Origin: Caprella mutica
Lineage: Eukaryota; Arthropoda; Malacostraca; Amphipoda; Caprellidae
Assembly: GCA_947561585.1 (NCBI GenBank)
Contig: CANNZV010001829.1
Span: 62,001-126,000 of the forward strand
DNA: 64,000 nucleotides
Direction: 5' to 3'
Of this stretch, positions 24,956-35,921 are shown piece after piece. The translations under genes were made by a program, and so were the position numbers. The notes under the pieces were generated by a model. That model saw only the letters and a list, made by a program, of their open reading frames with translations. It ran no database searches and was not told the origin of the DNA. Numbering within the stretch: the first letter of the stretch is position 1; every line of letters begins with the position of its first letter.

Positions 24956-26868
24956 AAAAAAGTCACTGTGCTGATGTACTATCAGAGAAAAGAGTCACTT
25001 TGATGATGTACTATCATAAAAAAGAGTCACTATGATGATGTACTATCAGAGAAAAAAGTCACTGTGATGATGTACTATCAGAGAAAAGAGTCACTGTGCT
25101 GATGTACTATCAGAGAAAAGCGTCACTGTGATGATGTACTATCCAAGAAAAGAGTAACTGTAATGATGTACTATCAGAGAAAAGAATCACTGTGATGATG
25201 TACTATCAGAGAAAAAAGTCACTGTGATGATGTATTATCAGAGAAAAGAGTCACTGTGCTGATGTACTATCAGAGAAAAGAGTCACTGTGATGATGTACT
25301 ATCCAAGAAAAGAGTAAAACTGTAATGATGTACTATCAGAGAAAAGAATCACTGTGATGATGTACTATCAGAGAAAGGAGTCACTGTGATAATGTACTAT
25401 CAGAGAAAAGGTCACTGTGATGATGTACTATCAGAGAAAAGAGTCACTGTGATGATGTTGTATCAGATAAAAGAGTCACTTTGATGATGTACTATCATAA
25501 AAAAGAGTCACTGTGATGATTTACTATCACAGAAAAGAGTCACTGTGATGATGTACTATCAGAGAAAAAAGTCACTGTGATGATGTACTATCAGAGAAAA
25601 GAGTCACTGTGATGATGTATTGTCAAAGAAAAGAGTCACTGTGACGATGTACTATCAGAGAAAAGAGTCACTGTAATGATGTACTATCAGAGAAAAGAGT
25701 CACTGTGATGATTTACTATCACAGAAAAGAGTCACTGTGATGATGTACTATCAGAGAAAAGAGTCACTGTGATGATGTACTATCAGAAAAAAGAGTCACT
25801 GTGATCATGTATTGTCAGAGAATAGAGTCACTGTGTGTGATGATGTACTATCAGAGAAAAGAGTCACTGTGATGATGTATTATCAGAGAAAAGAGTCACT
25901 GTAATGACATGCTATCAGAGAAAAAAGTCACTGTGATGATGTATTATCAGAGAAAAGAGTCACTGTGTTGATGTACTATCAGAGAAAAGAGTCACTGAGA
26001 TGACGTTCTATCAGAGAAAAAAGTCACTGTGATGATGTACTATCAGAGAAAAGAGTCACTGTGATGATGCTGTATCAGATGAAAGAGTCACTTTGATGAT
26101 GTACTATCAGAAAAAAGAGTCACTGTGATAATGTACTATCAGAGAAAAGAGTCACTGTGATGGTGTACTATCAGAGAAAAGAGTAACTGGGATGATGTAC
26201 TATCAGAGAAAAGAGTCACTGTGATGATGTACTATCAGAGAAAAGAGTCACTGTGATGATGTACTATCAGAGAAAAGAGTAACTGTGATGATGTACTATC
26301 AGAGAAAAGAGTCACTGTGATGATGCACTATAAGAGAAAAGAGTCACTGTGATGATGTACTATCAGAGAATAGAGTCACTGTGATGATGTACTATCAGAG
26401 AAAAGAGTCACTGTGATGATGTACTATCAGAGAAAAGAGTCACTGTGATGATGTACTATCAGAGAAAAGAGTCACTGTGATGATGTTGTATCAGATGAAA
26501 GAGTCACTTTGATGATGTACTATCAGAAAAAAGAGTCACTGTGATGATGTACTATCAGAGAAAAGAGTCACTGTGATGATGTACTATCAGAGAAAAAAGT
26601 CACTGTGATGATGTACTATCAGAGAAAAGAGTCACTGTGATGATGTACTATCAGAGAAAAGAGTCACTGGGATGATGTACTATCAGAGAAAAGAGTCACT
26701 GTGATGATGTACTATCATAGAAAAGAGTAACTGTGATGATGTACTATCAGAGAAAAGAGTCACTGTGATGATGTATTGTCAGGGAAAAGAGTCACTGTGA
26801 TGATGTACTATCAGAGAAAAGAGTCACTGTGATGATGTACTATCAGAGAAAATAGTCGATGTGATGAT
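24956..26868 (+). repeat. 32-bp minisatellite, ~60 units, with higher-order structure
   Basis: A 1.9-kb tandem array of a 32-bp unit ('gatgatgtactatcagagaa' followed by 'aagagtcactgt'). Marked variant units recur. 'atccaagaaa' occurs at 25141 and 25301, exactly 160 bp (5 units) apart. The 'ttgtatcag' or 'ctgtatcag' plus 'cactttgatgatg' pair begins at 25451, 26063 and 26479; the last two are 416 bp (13 units) apart. This shows block-wise duplication inside the array. Purely repetitive: there are no spacers and no coding role. Confidence 0.95.
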
Positions 26869-26989
26869 CAAGGAAATTTTTATTTTCTAATCAAATTAAA
26901 CAATTTTGTTAATTCCCGTGAAAAACGGAGACTCCATCATATGGTCCATATATGACTTATTAGTTTATAAACTATATAGTAAATATACT

Positions 26990-27166
26990 TTGTATTTGAA
27001 AGTACTTTGAAAAGTACTTGGTACTTGTGCTTTGAAAGTACTTTTTTATATGAGTACTTGGGCAATTACTTCAAGTACATTGATTCACGAGTACTTTTGC
27101 TTAGTATGTACTCAAGTACTTTTGATGTAGGTACTTTTCTCCCATCTCTGCCTATAGGCCTATTAG
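26990..27166 (-). mobile_element. hAT-like nonautonomous element end (AAGTACTT-rich)
   Basis: The segment is dense in the self-complementary word 'aagtactt' and its variants. It ends on the plus strand in 'ctcccatctctg', whose reverse complement 'cagagatgggag' resembles a hAT terminus. It is followed by 'cctatagg'. Only one end was found. Confidence 0.5.
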
Positions 27167-27558
27167 ATAAGTCTACGGTTATATGTCCCTTAGTAATAGC
27201 TACGATAAGAAACATATCTCAAGTGTGAGTCAACTGAGTGATTTTTGAGATATCTAAAAAATAAATGGGGTCAAGATAAAATAAATAGGGTCAAGATGAG
27301 CGCTATTGAAAAAAAAGTTTTCTGCAAATAACTTTTTTCCTATACTGTATTTAAAAAATCTGATTTAATGTTCATAAAGAAGAAAAAAATCTACATCTAT
27401 TTAATATATGAATGATTATTTCAATGGTCGAAATCTACTCGAAATAGGCTTCAAAACATTTGTTTGAGTTTTTTGCTAATAACTTTTATCACATAAAAAA
27501 ATTCTTAAAATCTTATTAAAGATTAAAGAAGAGATTATTAGAGATTATTAAAGAAGAG
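27167..27558. other. Noncoding stretch
   Basis: AT-rich, with repeated 'taaataggggtcaagat'-like phrases near 27265-27300. No gene seen. Confidence 0.5.
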
Positions 27559-27559
27559 A

Positions 27560-27908
27560 GCAAGCAAGATCTTAGAGACAGTCTTCACGCTGTAACTCTC
27601 TGGTAAGACTTCTTTTGGAGTTTGCGGTCCAGTTCTGGTCACCGACATTGCGAACTGATGTACAGCTGTTGGAACGGGTGCAATCGATGGCGACTAAACT
27701 TGTACCTGAAATCCAATCCAAGGGATACGCACGTCGGTTAGATGACCCAGGCCTCTTCACGCTTGAGCAACGACGTTTGAGGGGTCAACTCATTGAGACT
27801 TTTAAATTCCTTTGAGGGATAAGTCGAGTTGATCCCGAAGACTACTTTTCGCTGTGTGTGAACCCTACCCGCAACCACGGGTGGAAGGTGGTTCTGCCTC
27901 GGTTCGGA
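27560..27908 (+). pseudogene. CR1-like LINE 3' fragment, plus strand
   Basis: Homologous to the reverse complement of about 23400-23760 in the larger LINE remnant. It encodes EFAVQFWSP, LLERVQSMATKLVPEI and LEQRRLRGQLIETFKFL, the RT C-terminal region, then 3' sequence 'gataagtcgagttgatcc'. It is 5'-truncated, as expected for LINE insertions, and lies in opposite orientation to the first copy ~4 kb away. The two copies differ at scattered positions, so this is an independent insertion or an old inverted duplicate. Confidence 0.85.
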
Positions 27909-29370
27909 AAGCTGAGTAATAAATACATAAAGTTCATATAATTCTCAAAAGTTTGGGAGTTATTCATAAACTTTAATATTGGTTTTAAATTATAGAATTC
28001 AAGTTTTTAGATAAACTTCGATTTGAAAAAATATTGAATTATTCTTTCTCAATTAACTTTTGACTGAATTATTTAATTTGAAATCGGATGATTGCATCTG
28101 AAAGATGAAGCAAAAATGTTTGAGAATAAGTCACACATCATTTCTAAAATGTTTTATTTCCTATATATTTTGGCATGTTTTTTTTTTAAATTAATTGTAT
28201 TACCTGTTAGATTTTAGTCTTTTCCATGGCAAATATTTTATATCGTCTCTTTTTCAAATTTGAAAAGAATATTACGAGAATAAAAAATAATCCTTTCTTT
28301 CTTATATCAACACAACAATCCGATAAAAGTCAATATATCACTGTGAATTGGGTTTATATGTTTCTCAAATCATCAGAGACGCAACAATATAAACTTCATT
28401 TTCATAATTTATGAGATCATTTCTATTGGTATTCTAAATTGTTATATGGGTTATAAAGGAGTATATTGAAGGTAGTGATTTCATTTTTTGTCAATTAAAT
28501 GAGCAATTAATCATGGATTAATTTATTATCTAGGGATTTTAATAAATCCCTAATATATTTGATTGAATTATTCCTACGAAAGATTTTTGAATTTTAGGGT
28601 AATCTAATTATTCTTTTCAGGTAAATATCAGTTTGTTTACAATATCACGCGCCATCATTATGTCATTTCTTTCAGACTAGAGTGTTGCAATCGCAATAAG
28701 GTTTTATATCGAATACTATAACTTATTAAATGTTTTAGGTATTTTATATAGCTCATGCCCTTAAGGAAGCTATTCCTAAGCTTACAATATTAGTAGACTG
28801 GCTCTTGATTTTAATTCAAAGTATGTTTGTGGCTCTTTCCCCTCTGGGCACCTGAGTTTGTTAGTTGAAGACAATGATTCACTACTTACCTACCTACTTT
28901 ATATAGAGGATTACAGTATTCTAGCAACCTAGAGCTTAATTACCACTGTACCATAAACACTCAAAAGATGATCTTCACATTCATAGGTACCTAGGTAGAA
29001 ATAGTTAGTAGCTAGTTACTTCATTTACCTTCACAGGCTTCACTCAAAGAATTTAATATCCTCAACTTTACCAGACTGCAGGAACTGGTAAACTGTTCTC
29101 CAAGAAATCCTCTATTTTGGCTTCTGTTTTCAGTAAAATACATTAATAATTGTTCACACTGCGCACTCAAAGTGAAAAAATCCAGTCTGTAGAATATGGG
29201 ATATTTAACATTTTCTGTAATCTGTGCAAACAATCCTTATTTTCTTCCTATATTCATATGTATTCTTAACTTTTTACTGAAAACAAAAGCTAAAATAGAA
29301 GATCTCTTTGAGACAGTTTACCAAATTACCAGTTGAGTCCAGTTCCTGCAGACTAAACTTGAGACTGTTG
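27909..29370. other. AT-rich noncoding stretch
   Basis: No gene or clear repeat recognised. Open frames at 28226-28414 and 29021-29233 lack recognisable motifs. Confidence 0.5.
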
Positions 29371-29372
29371 CA

Positions 29373-29665
29373 GTCCTAGTCTGCAGAATGTGTCTCTTCT
29401 CCCGTAGAGATTTTAATTTGAGAGACAGTTACTCTCTTACTCTCAGTAGGCTAGTAGCAGATTCAGAATCTACCGCAGGTAAATTAATGGTAACATAAGA
29501 ATTAATTCAAAATCTCCTGCAGCTAAATTAGTGGTAACATAAGAATTAATTCAAGATCTCCCGCAGAGATCTCAAATTTCTAAAATTCAATCAAAAACTC
29601 CCGCAGATAGTCTTGGAAAAATGTTCCATATTCTGCAGACTGGTTTAAATGCAGTCTGGTTTAAA
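29373..29665 (+). repeat. Repeat family C, copy 1 (CTGCAG/CCCGCAG-rich)
   Basis: Starts 'gtctgcagaatgtgtctctt' and ends 'catattctgcagactgg'. Internally it repeats 'ctcccgcag' and 'taaattaatggtaacataag'. It aligns along its length with 30215-30512, and its second half with 44430-44580. Confidence 0.8.
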
Positions 29666-30214
29666 ATATCCCATGTTCTGCAGACTAAGACTTCCAGGTA
29701 ATATTGCATGTCCATACTTGCCATTTTAATGGCGAGTTTGTGACAGTCATTTTGAGTCCTTCAATTGCAAATGGGGAGCTTCATCTATTTTTCTCCTATG
29801 CTAAAATGTTATTTAGGAGAGAATTAATGATAATTTGATCATTTTAGAGAGAATATGTTGAATTTTGGAGAGAGCTAGCTGGAGAGACAAATGGTGAGTT
29901 TATGAGACATACTATTTTATTTGGGTGCCAGACTTTAGAATTTAGACAAGTTAAAAAAACTTTAAGGCTAAAGCAGGCTAGTGGCCTAGTGCCCACTCTG
30001 GAAAATACCAATTAGGCTATACCATAGGCTAACAGATAAATTTTGAGACTAAATGCTGCAGATTATACAGTTCCCATCCATTACCTAATTTATTATTGTA
30101 TTTTAAGGTTTGTTAAACTCCAACAGTAATTAGCTAATATATCAAAAAAGACTACTTTTTCCAGAGTGAGACCTTGGTGCCTAGTCTAGAAGTTTGAAAC
30201 AGTCTACAAGTGAC

Positions 30215-30512
30215 CAGTCTGCAGAATGTGTTTCTTCTCCCGAGTCCCGCAGAGATTATAAATTGAGAGACGCTGAGACAGTTACTCTCTGACTCTCACT
30301 CTCAGTAGCAGATTCTGAGATTCAGAATCTCCCACAGCTAAATTAATGGTAACAAAGGAATCAATTCAAAATCTCCCGCAGCTAAATTAATGGTAACATA
30401 GGAATTAATTCGAGATCTCCCGCAGAGATCTCAAATTTCTAAAAATTTAATCAAAAACTCCCGCAGAGAGTCTTGGGGAAAATGTTCCATATTCTAATTT
30501 CTGCAGACTGGG
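30215..30512 (+). repeat. Repeat family C, copy 2
   Basis: Direct duplicate of 29373-29665 (offset ~842 bp), with small insertions such as 'gagtcccgcag'. Same internal order of motifs. Confidence 0.8.
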
Positions 30513-30534
30513 CAACTGATGGCCGATGGCTGAA

Positions 30535-30810
30535 TTCAAATTTCACACCAGTCTGTATTTCATAAATTCATTGTAAATTCCACTGACATGTTGGTGGAAT
30601 TTTTTCCTCTTTAAAATAATATTCTAGCAAAGTCAGTGGTCTGAGTGGATTTTATCATTTTTAGCTATTTATTCCTATGTTACCATTAACTTTTGGAGGG
30701 AAAATGGGTAAAATGTTAGTGGATCAGCCAAACTACTGAAAATGTATGGTGGATTTTTTAAGCTTTTTCTAAGTCAGTGGAATTTTCTGCACCAAATACA
30801 GACTGGAAAT
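30535..30810 (+). repeat. Repeat family D, copy 1
   Basis: A segment running from 'gtctgtatttcataaattca' to 'accaaatacagactgg'. It contains 'attcctatgttaccattaac' and 'gtggatcagccaaactact', both of which recur in a shorter form at 31845-31980. Degenerate; noncoding. Confidence 0.6.
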
Positions 30811-30880
30811 TTATTGTTGTAGACTTGTAGTCCTAACTCCTAAGACTTGTAGAGCTAAGAGTAATATAATAAGAGTATCT

Positions 30881-30900
30881 TGCCAGTTTGCAAACTGGCA
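30881..30900. repeat. Perfect 20-bp palindrome
   Basis: TGCCAGTTTGCAAACTGGCA reads identically on both strands and is followed by another 'gtttgcaaaag'. It could form a cruciform or bind a dimeric protein; no function can be assigned. Confidence 0.8.
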
Positions 30901-31844
30901 GTTTGCAAAAGATGCATGAAGCTGTGAAGTTTATCTGGTGACTATTGAGGCTCCAGATTATAAAGCATGTCCAGACTTGCTATATTTAAGAGGCTGGAAA
31001 ATTGTGAGCCAATTTATGGGCCAAAATTTCACAAAATTTTTGAGCTAAGCCAATTTGGCTCATTTTTTGAAGATTTCAAGCCAAAATTAACAAGGGAACA
31101 TTGTAATTAATTCAAAATTTAAAACCAATTAGACATATCTGAGATTTGAGTTTTTAAAATAAAAAATCTAATCCAATTAATTGGCCTTAACTGACATACT
31201 GTTATACATGATCCTTCACACCTCCACTAATTATTTTTCTAGATTAATAGTTAGTTACTAGTTACAGGCTTACAGCTAAACTTAGTATGTCTAAATATAC
31301 AGTACTTTTCACAAAATATAATATTTACTATAAGGCTACATGTGCAAGATGGAGGGAAACGCTAGATGGTTGGGAAGCTAGATTCTCCGAAGGACACTGG
31401 CAATCATAATATCACCAGCATCGCCATCTTGTAAGTATGATGTTTTTTTGAAATGTTTGTGTGTTTATCATAGTATTTATGTCAAAGATAGGTAATTCCT
31501 CTTTTAGTTATTCAATTAGTATTTGTATTAAACTCCAGTTACAATGGGTTGATGTTCTTTGAATATTTATAGATTGGCGAGAATATCCAGTTCTGGCCTG
31601 CCGAATATGGGACATTTTTAACATTTAATCCTCATTTTTGACTTTTTTGTTTGATTATTATTCTACCTACTAGTGCAATTATGTACAGTGCCCTTTTAGT
31701 TGAAGTGTACTTAGTAAAGTGCACTGTACTTATTTAATAGTATAAGTATATAAGTAATGTAATTGCCAGGGTAAAAAAAATAGTCACTTCTAATGAACTA
31801 GTAACTTTTTTTTAGAAAATCTTATTTAACTCGACAGGGACCCA

Positions 31845-31980
31845 GACCGTATTTCATGGTAAATTCCACCGACTTGATGTCAGAAGTCAGCGAATCTTTA
31901 GCTTTTTATTCCTATGTTAACATTAATTTTTGGTGGTAAATTAAGAAAATATTGGTCGATCAGCCATATTATTATAACTG
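31845..31980 (+). repeat. Repeat family D, copy 2
   Basis: Shares 'gtatttcat', 'aaattccac', 'attcctatgtta' and 'gatcagcca' in the same order as 30535-30810. Confidence 0.55.
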
Positions 31981-31984
31981 GATG

Positions 31985-32090
31985 TAGAGTAAAGTACAGA
32001 GTTGGGAAGGTAGGTTTCCCCCAAAATGGGGAAACATGGGGGAAACTGAAAAAAAAAAAATTTGGGGGAAACTGGGGGAAACGTAAATTA
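31985..32090 (+). repeat. Short GGGGGAAAC-rich repeat
   Basis: Four imperfect 'tggggaaac' or 'tgggggaaact' words flank an A12 run. Confidence 0.6.
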
Positions 32091-32119
32091 GCTATACTTA
32101 TTACTTATTCAAGGGCTTT

Positions 32120-32562
32120 ACGATGTCAGTATGCTAGTTTACAATGTCTGTGTGCCCCTTTATAATGACTGTGTGCCCCTTTACAATGTCTGTGTGCCCC
32201 TTTACAATGTCTGTGTGCCCCTTTACAATGTCTGTGTGCCCCTTTACAATGTCTGTGTGCTCCTTTACAATGTCTGTGTGCTCCTTTACAATGTCTGTGT
32301 GCTCCTTTACAATGTCTGTGTGCCCCTTTACAATGTCATTGTGCTCCTTCACAATGTCTGTGTGCTCCTTTATAATGTCTGTGTGTTCCTTTATAATGTC
32401 TGTGTGCCCCTTTACAATGTCAGTGTGCCCCTTTACAATGTCAGTGTGCTCCTTTACAATGTCTGTGTGCGCCTTTACAATGTCTGTGTGTGCCTTTACA
32501 ATGTCTGTGTGCCACTTTACAATGTCTGTGTGCCACTTTACAATGTCTGTGTGCCCCTTTGA
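32120..32562 (+). repeat. 21-bp minisatellite, ~21 units
   Basis: Tandem unit 'acaatgtctgtgtgcccctt' plus one t. The period is divisible by 3, so open frames appear in two plus frames (YNVCVPL and TMSVCPF repeats) and one minus frame over the same DNA. This is a period artefact and not evidence of proteins. Variants (cccc/ctcc/cgcc/cact) cluster, indicating local duplication. Confidence 0.95.
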
Positions 32563-32668
32563 ACATTGAACTGGATATAGGGTAAAGTATCAATTTAACA
32601 TTTATAAAGATGGGGGGGGGGGGGGTATTAGAACATAGAACTGGGTATAGGGTGAAGTATCAATTTAA
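32563..32668 (+). repeat. Doubled ~70-bp linker with G14 run
   Basis: 'tagggtaaagtatcaattta' (about 32578) and 'agggtgaagtatcaattta' (about 32649) are direct copies about 71 bp apart, separated by a 14-base G homopolymer at 32612-32625. They sit between two minisatellites. Confidence 0.7.
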
Positions 32669-32670
32669 CA

Positions 32671-34842
32671 CTTTTTGTCGAGTCCTTTGCTCTTTTTGTC
32701 GAGTCCTTTGCTCTTTTTTATTTGTTCCCTTTCTCTCTTTTTTATTTGTTCCCTTTCTCTCTTTTTCATTTGTTCCCTTTCTCTCTTTTTTATTTGTTCC
32801 CTTTCTCTCTTTTTTTATTTGTTCCCTTTCTCTCTTTTTTTATTTGTTCCCTTTCTCTCTTTTTTTATTTGTTCCCTTTCTCTCTTTTTTTATTTGATCC
32901 CTTTCTCTCTTTTTTTATTTGATAACTTTCTCTCTTTTTTTATTTGATCCTTTTCTCTCTTTTTTTATTTGATCCTTTTCTCTCTTTTTTGTTTGATCCT
33001 TTTCTCTTCTTTTGTTTGATCCTTTTCTTTCTTTTGTTTGATCCTTTTCTTTCTTTTGTTTGATCCTTTTCTCTTCTTTTGTTTGATCCTTTTCTCTTCT
33101 TTTGTTTGATCCTTTTCTCTTCTTTTGTTTGATCCTTTTCTCTTCTTTTGTTTGATCCTTTTCTCTTCTTTTGTTTGATCCTTTTCTCTTCTTTTGTTTG
33201 ATCCTTTTCTCTTCTTTTGTTTGATCCTTTTCTCTTCTTTTGTTTGATCCTTTTCTCTTCTTTTGTTTGATCCTTTTCTCTTCTTTTGTTTGATCCTTTT
33301 CTCTTCTTTTGTTTGATCCTTTTCTCTTCTTTTGTTTGATCCTTTTCTCTTCTTTTGTTTGATCCTTTTCGCTTCTTTTGTTTGATCCTTTTCTCTTCTT
33401 TTGTTTGATCCTTTGTTTGATCCTTTTCTCTTTTTTTGTTTGATCCTTTTCTCTTTTTTTGTTTGATCCTTTTCTCTTTTTTTGTTTGATCCTTTTCTCT
33501 TTTTTTGTTTGATCCTTTTCTCTTTTTTTGTTTGATCCTTTTCTCTTTTTTTGTTTGATCCTTTTCTCTTTTTTTGTTTGATCCTTTTCTCTTTTTTTGT
33601 TTGATCCTTCTCTTTTTTTGTTTGATCCTTTTCTCTTTTTTTGTTTGATCCTTTTCTCTTCTTTTGTTTGATCCTTTTCTCTTCTTTTGTTTGATCTTTT
33701 TCTCTTCTTTTGTTTGATCTTTTTCTTTCTTTTGTTTGATCCTTTTCTCTTCTTTTGTTTGATCCTTTTCTCTTATTTTGTTTGATTCTCTTCTCTTCTT
33801 TTGTTTGATCCTTTTCTCTTCTTTTGTTTGATCCCTTTTTTTCTTTTGTTTGATCCCTTTCTTTTGTTTGACCCCTCTTTTTTCTTTTGTTTGACCCCTC
33901 TTTTTTCTTTTGTTTGACCCCTTTTCTTTCTTTTGTTTGACCCTTTTCTTTCTTTTGTTTGACCCTTTTCTTTCTTTTGTGTGACCCTTTTCTTTCTTTT
34001 GATCCCTTTTTTTCTTTCTTTTGATCCCTTTCTTTTGTTTGATCCCTTTCTTTTGTTTGATCCCTTTCTTTTTTTCGATCCCTTTCTTTTTCTCGTTCCC
34101 TTTCTTTTTTTCGATCCCTTTCTTTTTTTCGATCCCTCTTTTTTCTTTTGTTTGATCCCTTTTTTTCTTTTGTTTGATCCTTTTCTCTTCTTTTGTTTGA
34201 TCCTTTTCTTTCTTTTGTTTGATCCTTTTCTTTCTTTTGTTTGATCCTTTTCTTTCTTTTGTTTGACCCTCTTCTTTCTTTTGTTTGACCCTTTTCTTTC
34301 TTTTGTTTGATCCCTTTTCTTTCTTTTGTTTGATCCCTTTTTTCTTTTGTTTGATCCTTTTTTTTCTTTTGTTTGATCCCTTTCTTTTGTTTGATCCCTT
34401 TCTTTTTTCGATCCCTCTTTTTTCTTTTTTTCGATCCCTCTTTTTTCTTTTGTTTGATCCTTTTCTTTCTTTTGTTTGATCCTTTTCTTTCTTTTTGTTT
34501 GATCCTTTTCTTTCTTTTGTTTGACCCTTTTCTTCCTTTTGTTTGACCCTTTTCTTTCTTTTGTTTGATCCCTTTTTTTCTTTTGTTTGATCCCTTTTTT
34601 TCTTTTGTTTGATCCCTTTCTTTTGTTTGATCCCTTTCTTTTTATCGATCCCTCTTTTTTATTTTTTTCGATCCCTCTTTTTTCTTTTGTTTGATCCCTT
34701 TTTTTCTTTTGTTTGATCCCTTTTTTTCTTTTGTTTGATCCCTTTTTTTTCTTTTGTTTGATTCCTTTTTTTTCTTTTGTTTGATCCCTTTTTTTTCTTT
34801 TGTTTGATCCCTTTTTTTTCTTTTGTTTGATCCCTTTTTTTT
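32671..34842 (+). repeat. 2.2-kb homopyrimidine minisatellite
   Basis: About 100 copies of a 20-23 bp pyrimidine-dominated unit around 'gatccttttctcttctttt' plus 'gttt'. Purines are nearly limited to the 'gttga' or 'tga' core. Unit variants change in order along the array: 'gtcgagtcc', then 'atttgttccc', 'atttgatccc', 'gtttgatcc', 'gtttgaccc', and finally 'gtttgatccc' with longer T-runs. All open frames here (Phe/Leu/Pro on plus; Lys/Gln/Arg/Asn on minus) are composition artefacts. Such tracts can adopt triplex (H-DNA) structure. Confidence 0.95.
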
Positions 34843-35430
34843 GAGCCTCTTCTGTCGAATTTGGTCTTCATTTCTCTTTAATGTTTTCTGTTCTTGCTGT
34901 TAATCGTGTAACTGATAAATAATTTCAATTCGTGCTTTATACATGTAGCTATTCATTTTTCTAATAATTTATCATATTCTACTTGGTTTCATGAAATATT
35001 TGTATATTTACAGATATTTTCTTTTCAGAATCTTGTCATCTACTTCTGCTTCACCATCAACCTGAGCTGCTGTCTCCTGTCGTATATTCTACTATTGTTA
35101 TAGCTTTATAGCTAAGGAAATGCAGGAGAGAATAAATAAGAACAATAGAAAATACAAAGAAAAAAAGCAAATACATCAAAGGAAGAATAAGAAACAAAAA
35201 ACAGAAGATCTATGAACAATCAAAGTTACGAGGCCTCCAGTAGAATAAATTTATGTAGACTTACAATTGATAGCTATAGCTACTTATTTTCAATCTGTAT
35301 TTCTAAATATTCGCTTAATTTATCATTAAATAATGTTCACTTTTGAATATTATAATATCTTTGTTTTTGTTAAATAGAAAATGTGTTAGCTTCGAATTTA
35401 TTTTGCCATTGTGTTACTAAATGGAGGTGG
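34843..35430. other. Noncoding stretch
   Basis: Between the homopyrimidine array and the duplicated exon-like segment. No gene recognised. Confidence 0.45.
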
Positions 35431-35432
35431 GG

Positions 35433-35921
35433 CTCTATCCTGAAGCTGTCTGTGGTGAATGGAAGAGAAGGGGTGTGGCGTCCTTTGTGTACCAAACTGT
35501 TGTAATTTGGATTATGAATCATCTTATTTTATTTTTAATATCTTTATCATTTTCTAATGCTACTTACAGTTTTAGAGGATAGCGCTAGTGTTATGCTCTT
35601 CAACTACGAGGTTCTAGATAATTGTGATAGGTAGGGTCAAAGATTTCATTTACTATCACCTCTTCATTTTCCTCTTCCATCTTTGAGTGCAGCCACCGGT
35701 GTTTGTGTCCCTTTTCATCACATTCATTGGTAAGTGACTGCATTCACGAAGTAGCTTCTCTGCATCCATAAGCATGGTCACCAACGGTGGTAAGTGACTT
35801 TCTTCATGGTGCCACTTTCCTTTCTGACTGTTTCTTCCAGCCCCTTGTAAGTAATTTCCTTTTGACGTCAGCGATATGGCCTTTGGTTCCGAAGCAGATG
35901 CTAAACCCCTACTAAATTAAT
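35433..35921 (-). pseudogene. Duplicated exon-like segment, copy 1 (unknown protein)
   Basis: One of two direct ~480-bp copies (partner 37086-37553). On the minus strand a frame without stops runs for about 85-88 codons from about 35915 to 35656. It includes LTSKGNYLQG, ESHLPPLV, MDAEKLLREC and NVMKR. After NVMKR the likely ancestral frame shifts by one base and continues HRWLHSKMEEENEE to a stop near 35595. The same peptides occur in the partner copy, aligned codon by codon. I do not recognise the family. The basic-then-acidic C-terminus (KR, WLHSKM, EEENEE) could belong to a transposase or a nuclear protein. There is no ATG at the start of the open frame, so an upstream exon or frameshift is implied. 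It may be a live exon, but the frameshift suggests decay. Confidence 0.4.

Noticed and set aside
24956..26868. CRISPR-like array of regular 32-bp repeats
   Set aside because: The units are directly tandem with no unique spacers, and the context is eukaryotic transposon-rich DNA.
32131..32569. 143- and 141-codon plus-strand Cys-rich repeat proteins
   Set aside because: Two different frames of the same 21-bp minisatellite are open at once, and a minus frame is open too; this is a period artefact.
32610..34871. Phe/Leu/Pro-rich plus frames and Lys-rich minus frames
   Set aside because: They lie wholly in the homopyrimidine minisatellite and reflect its composition.
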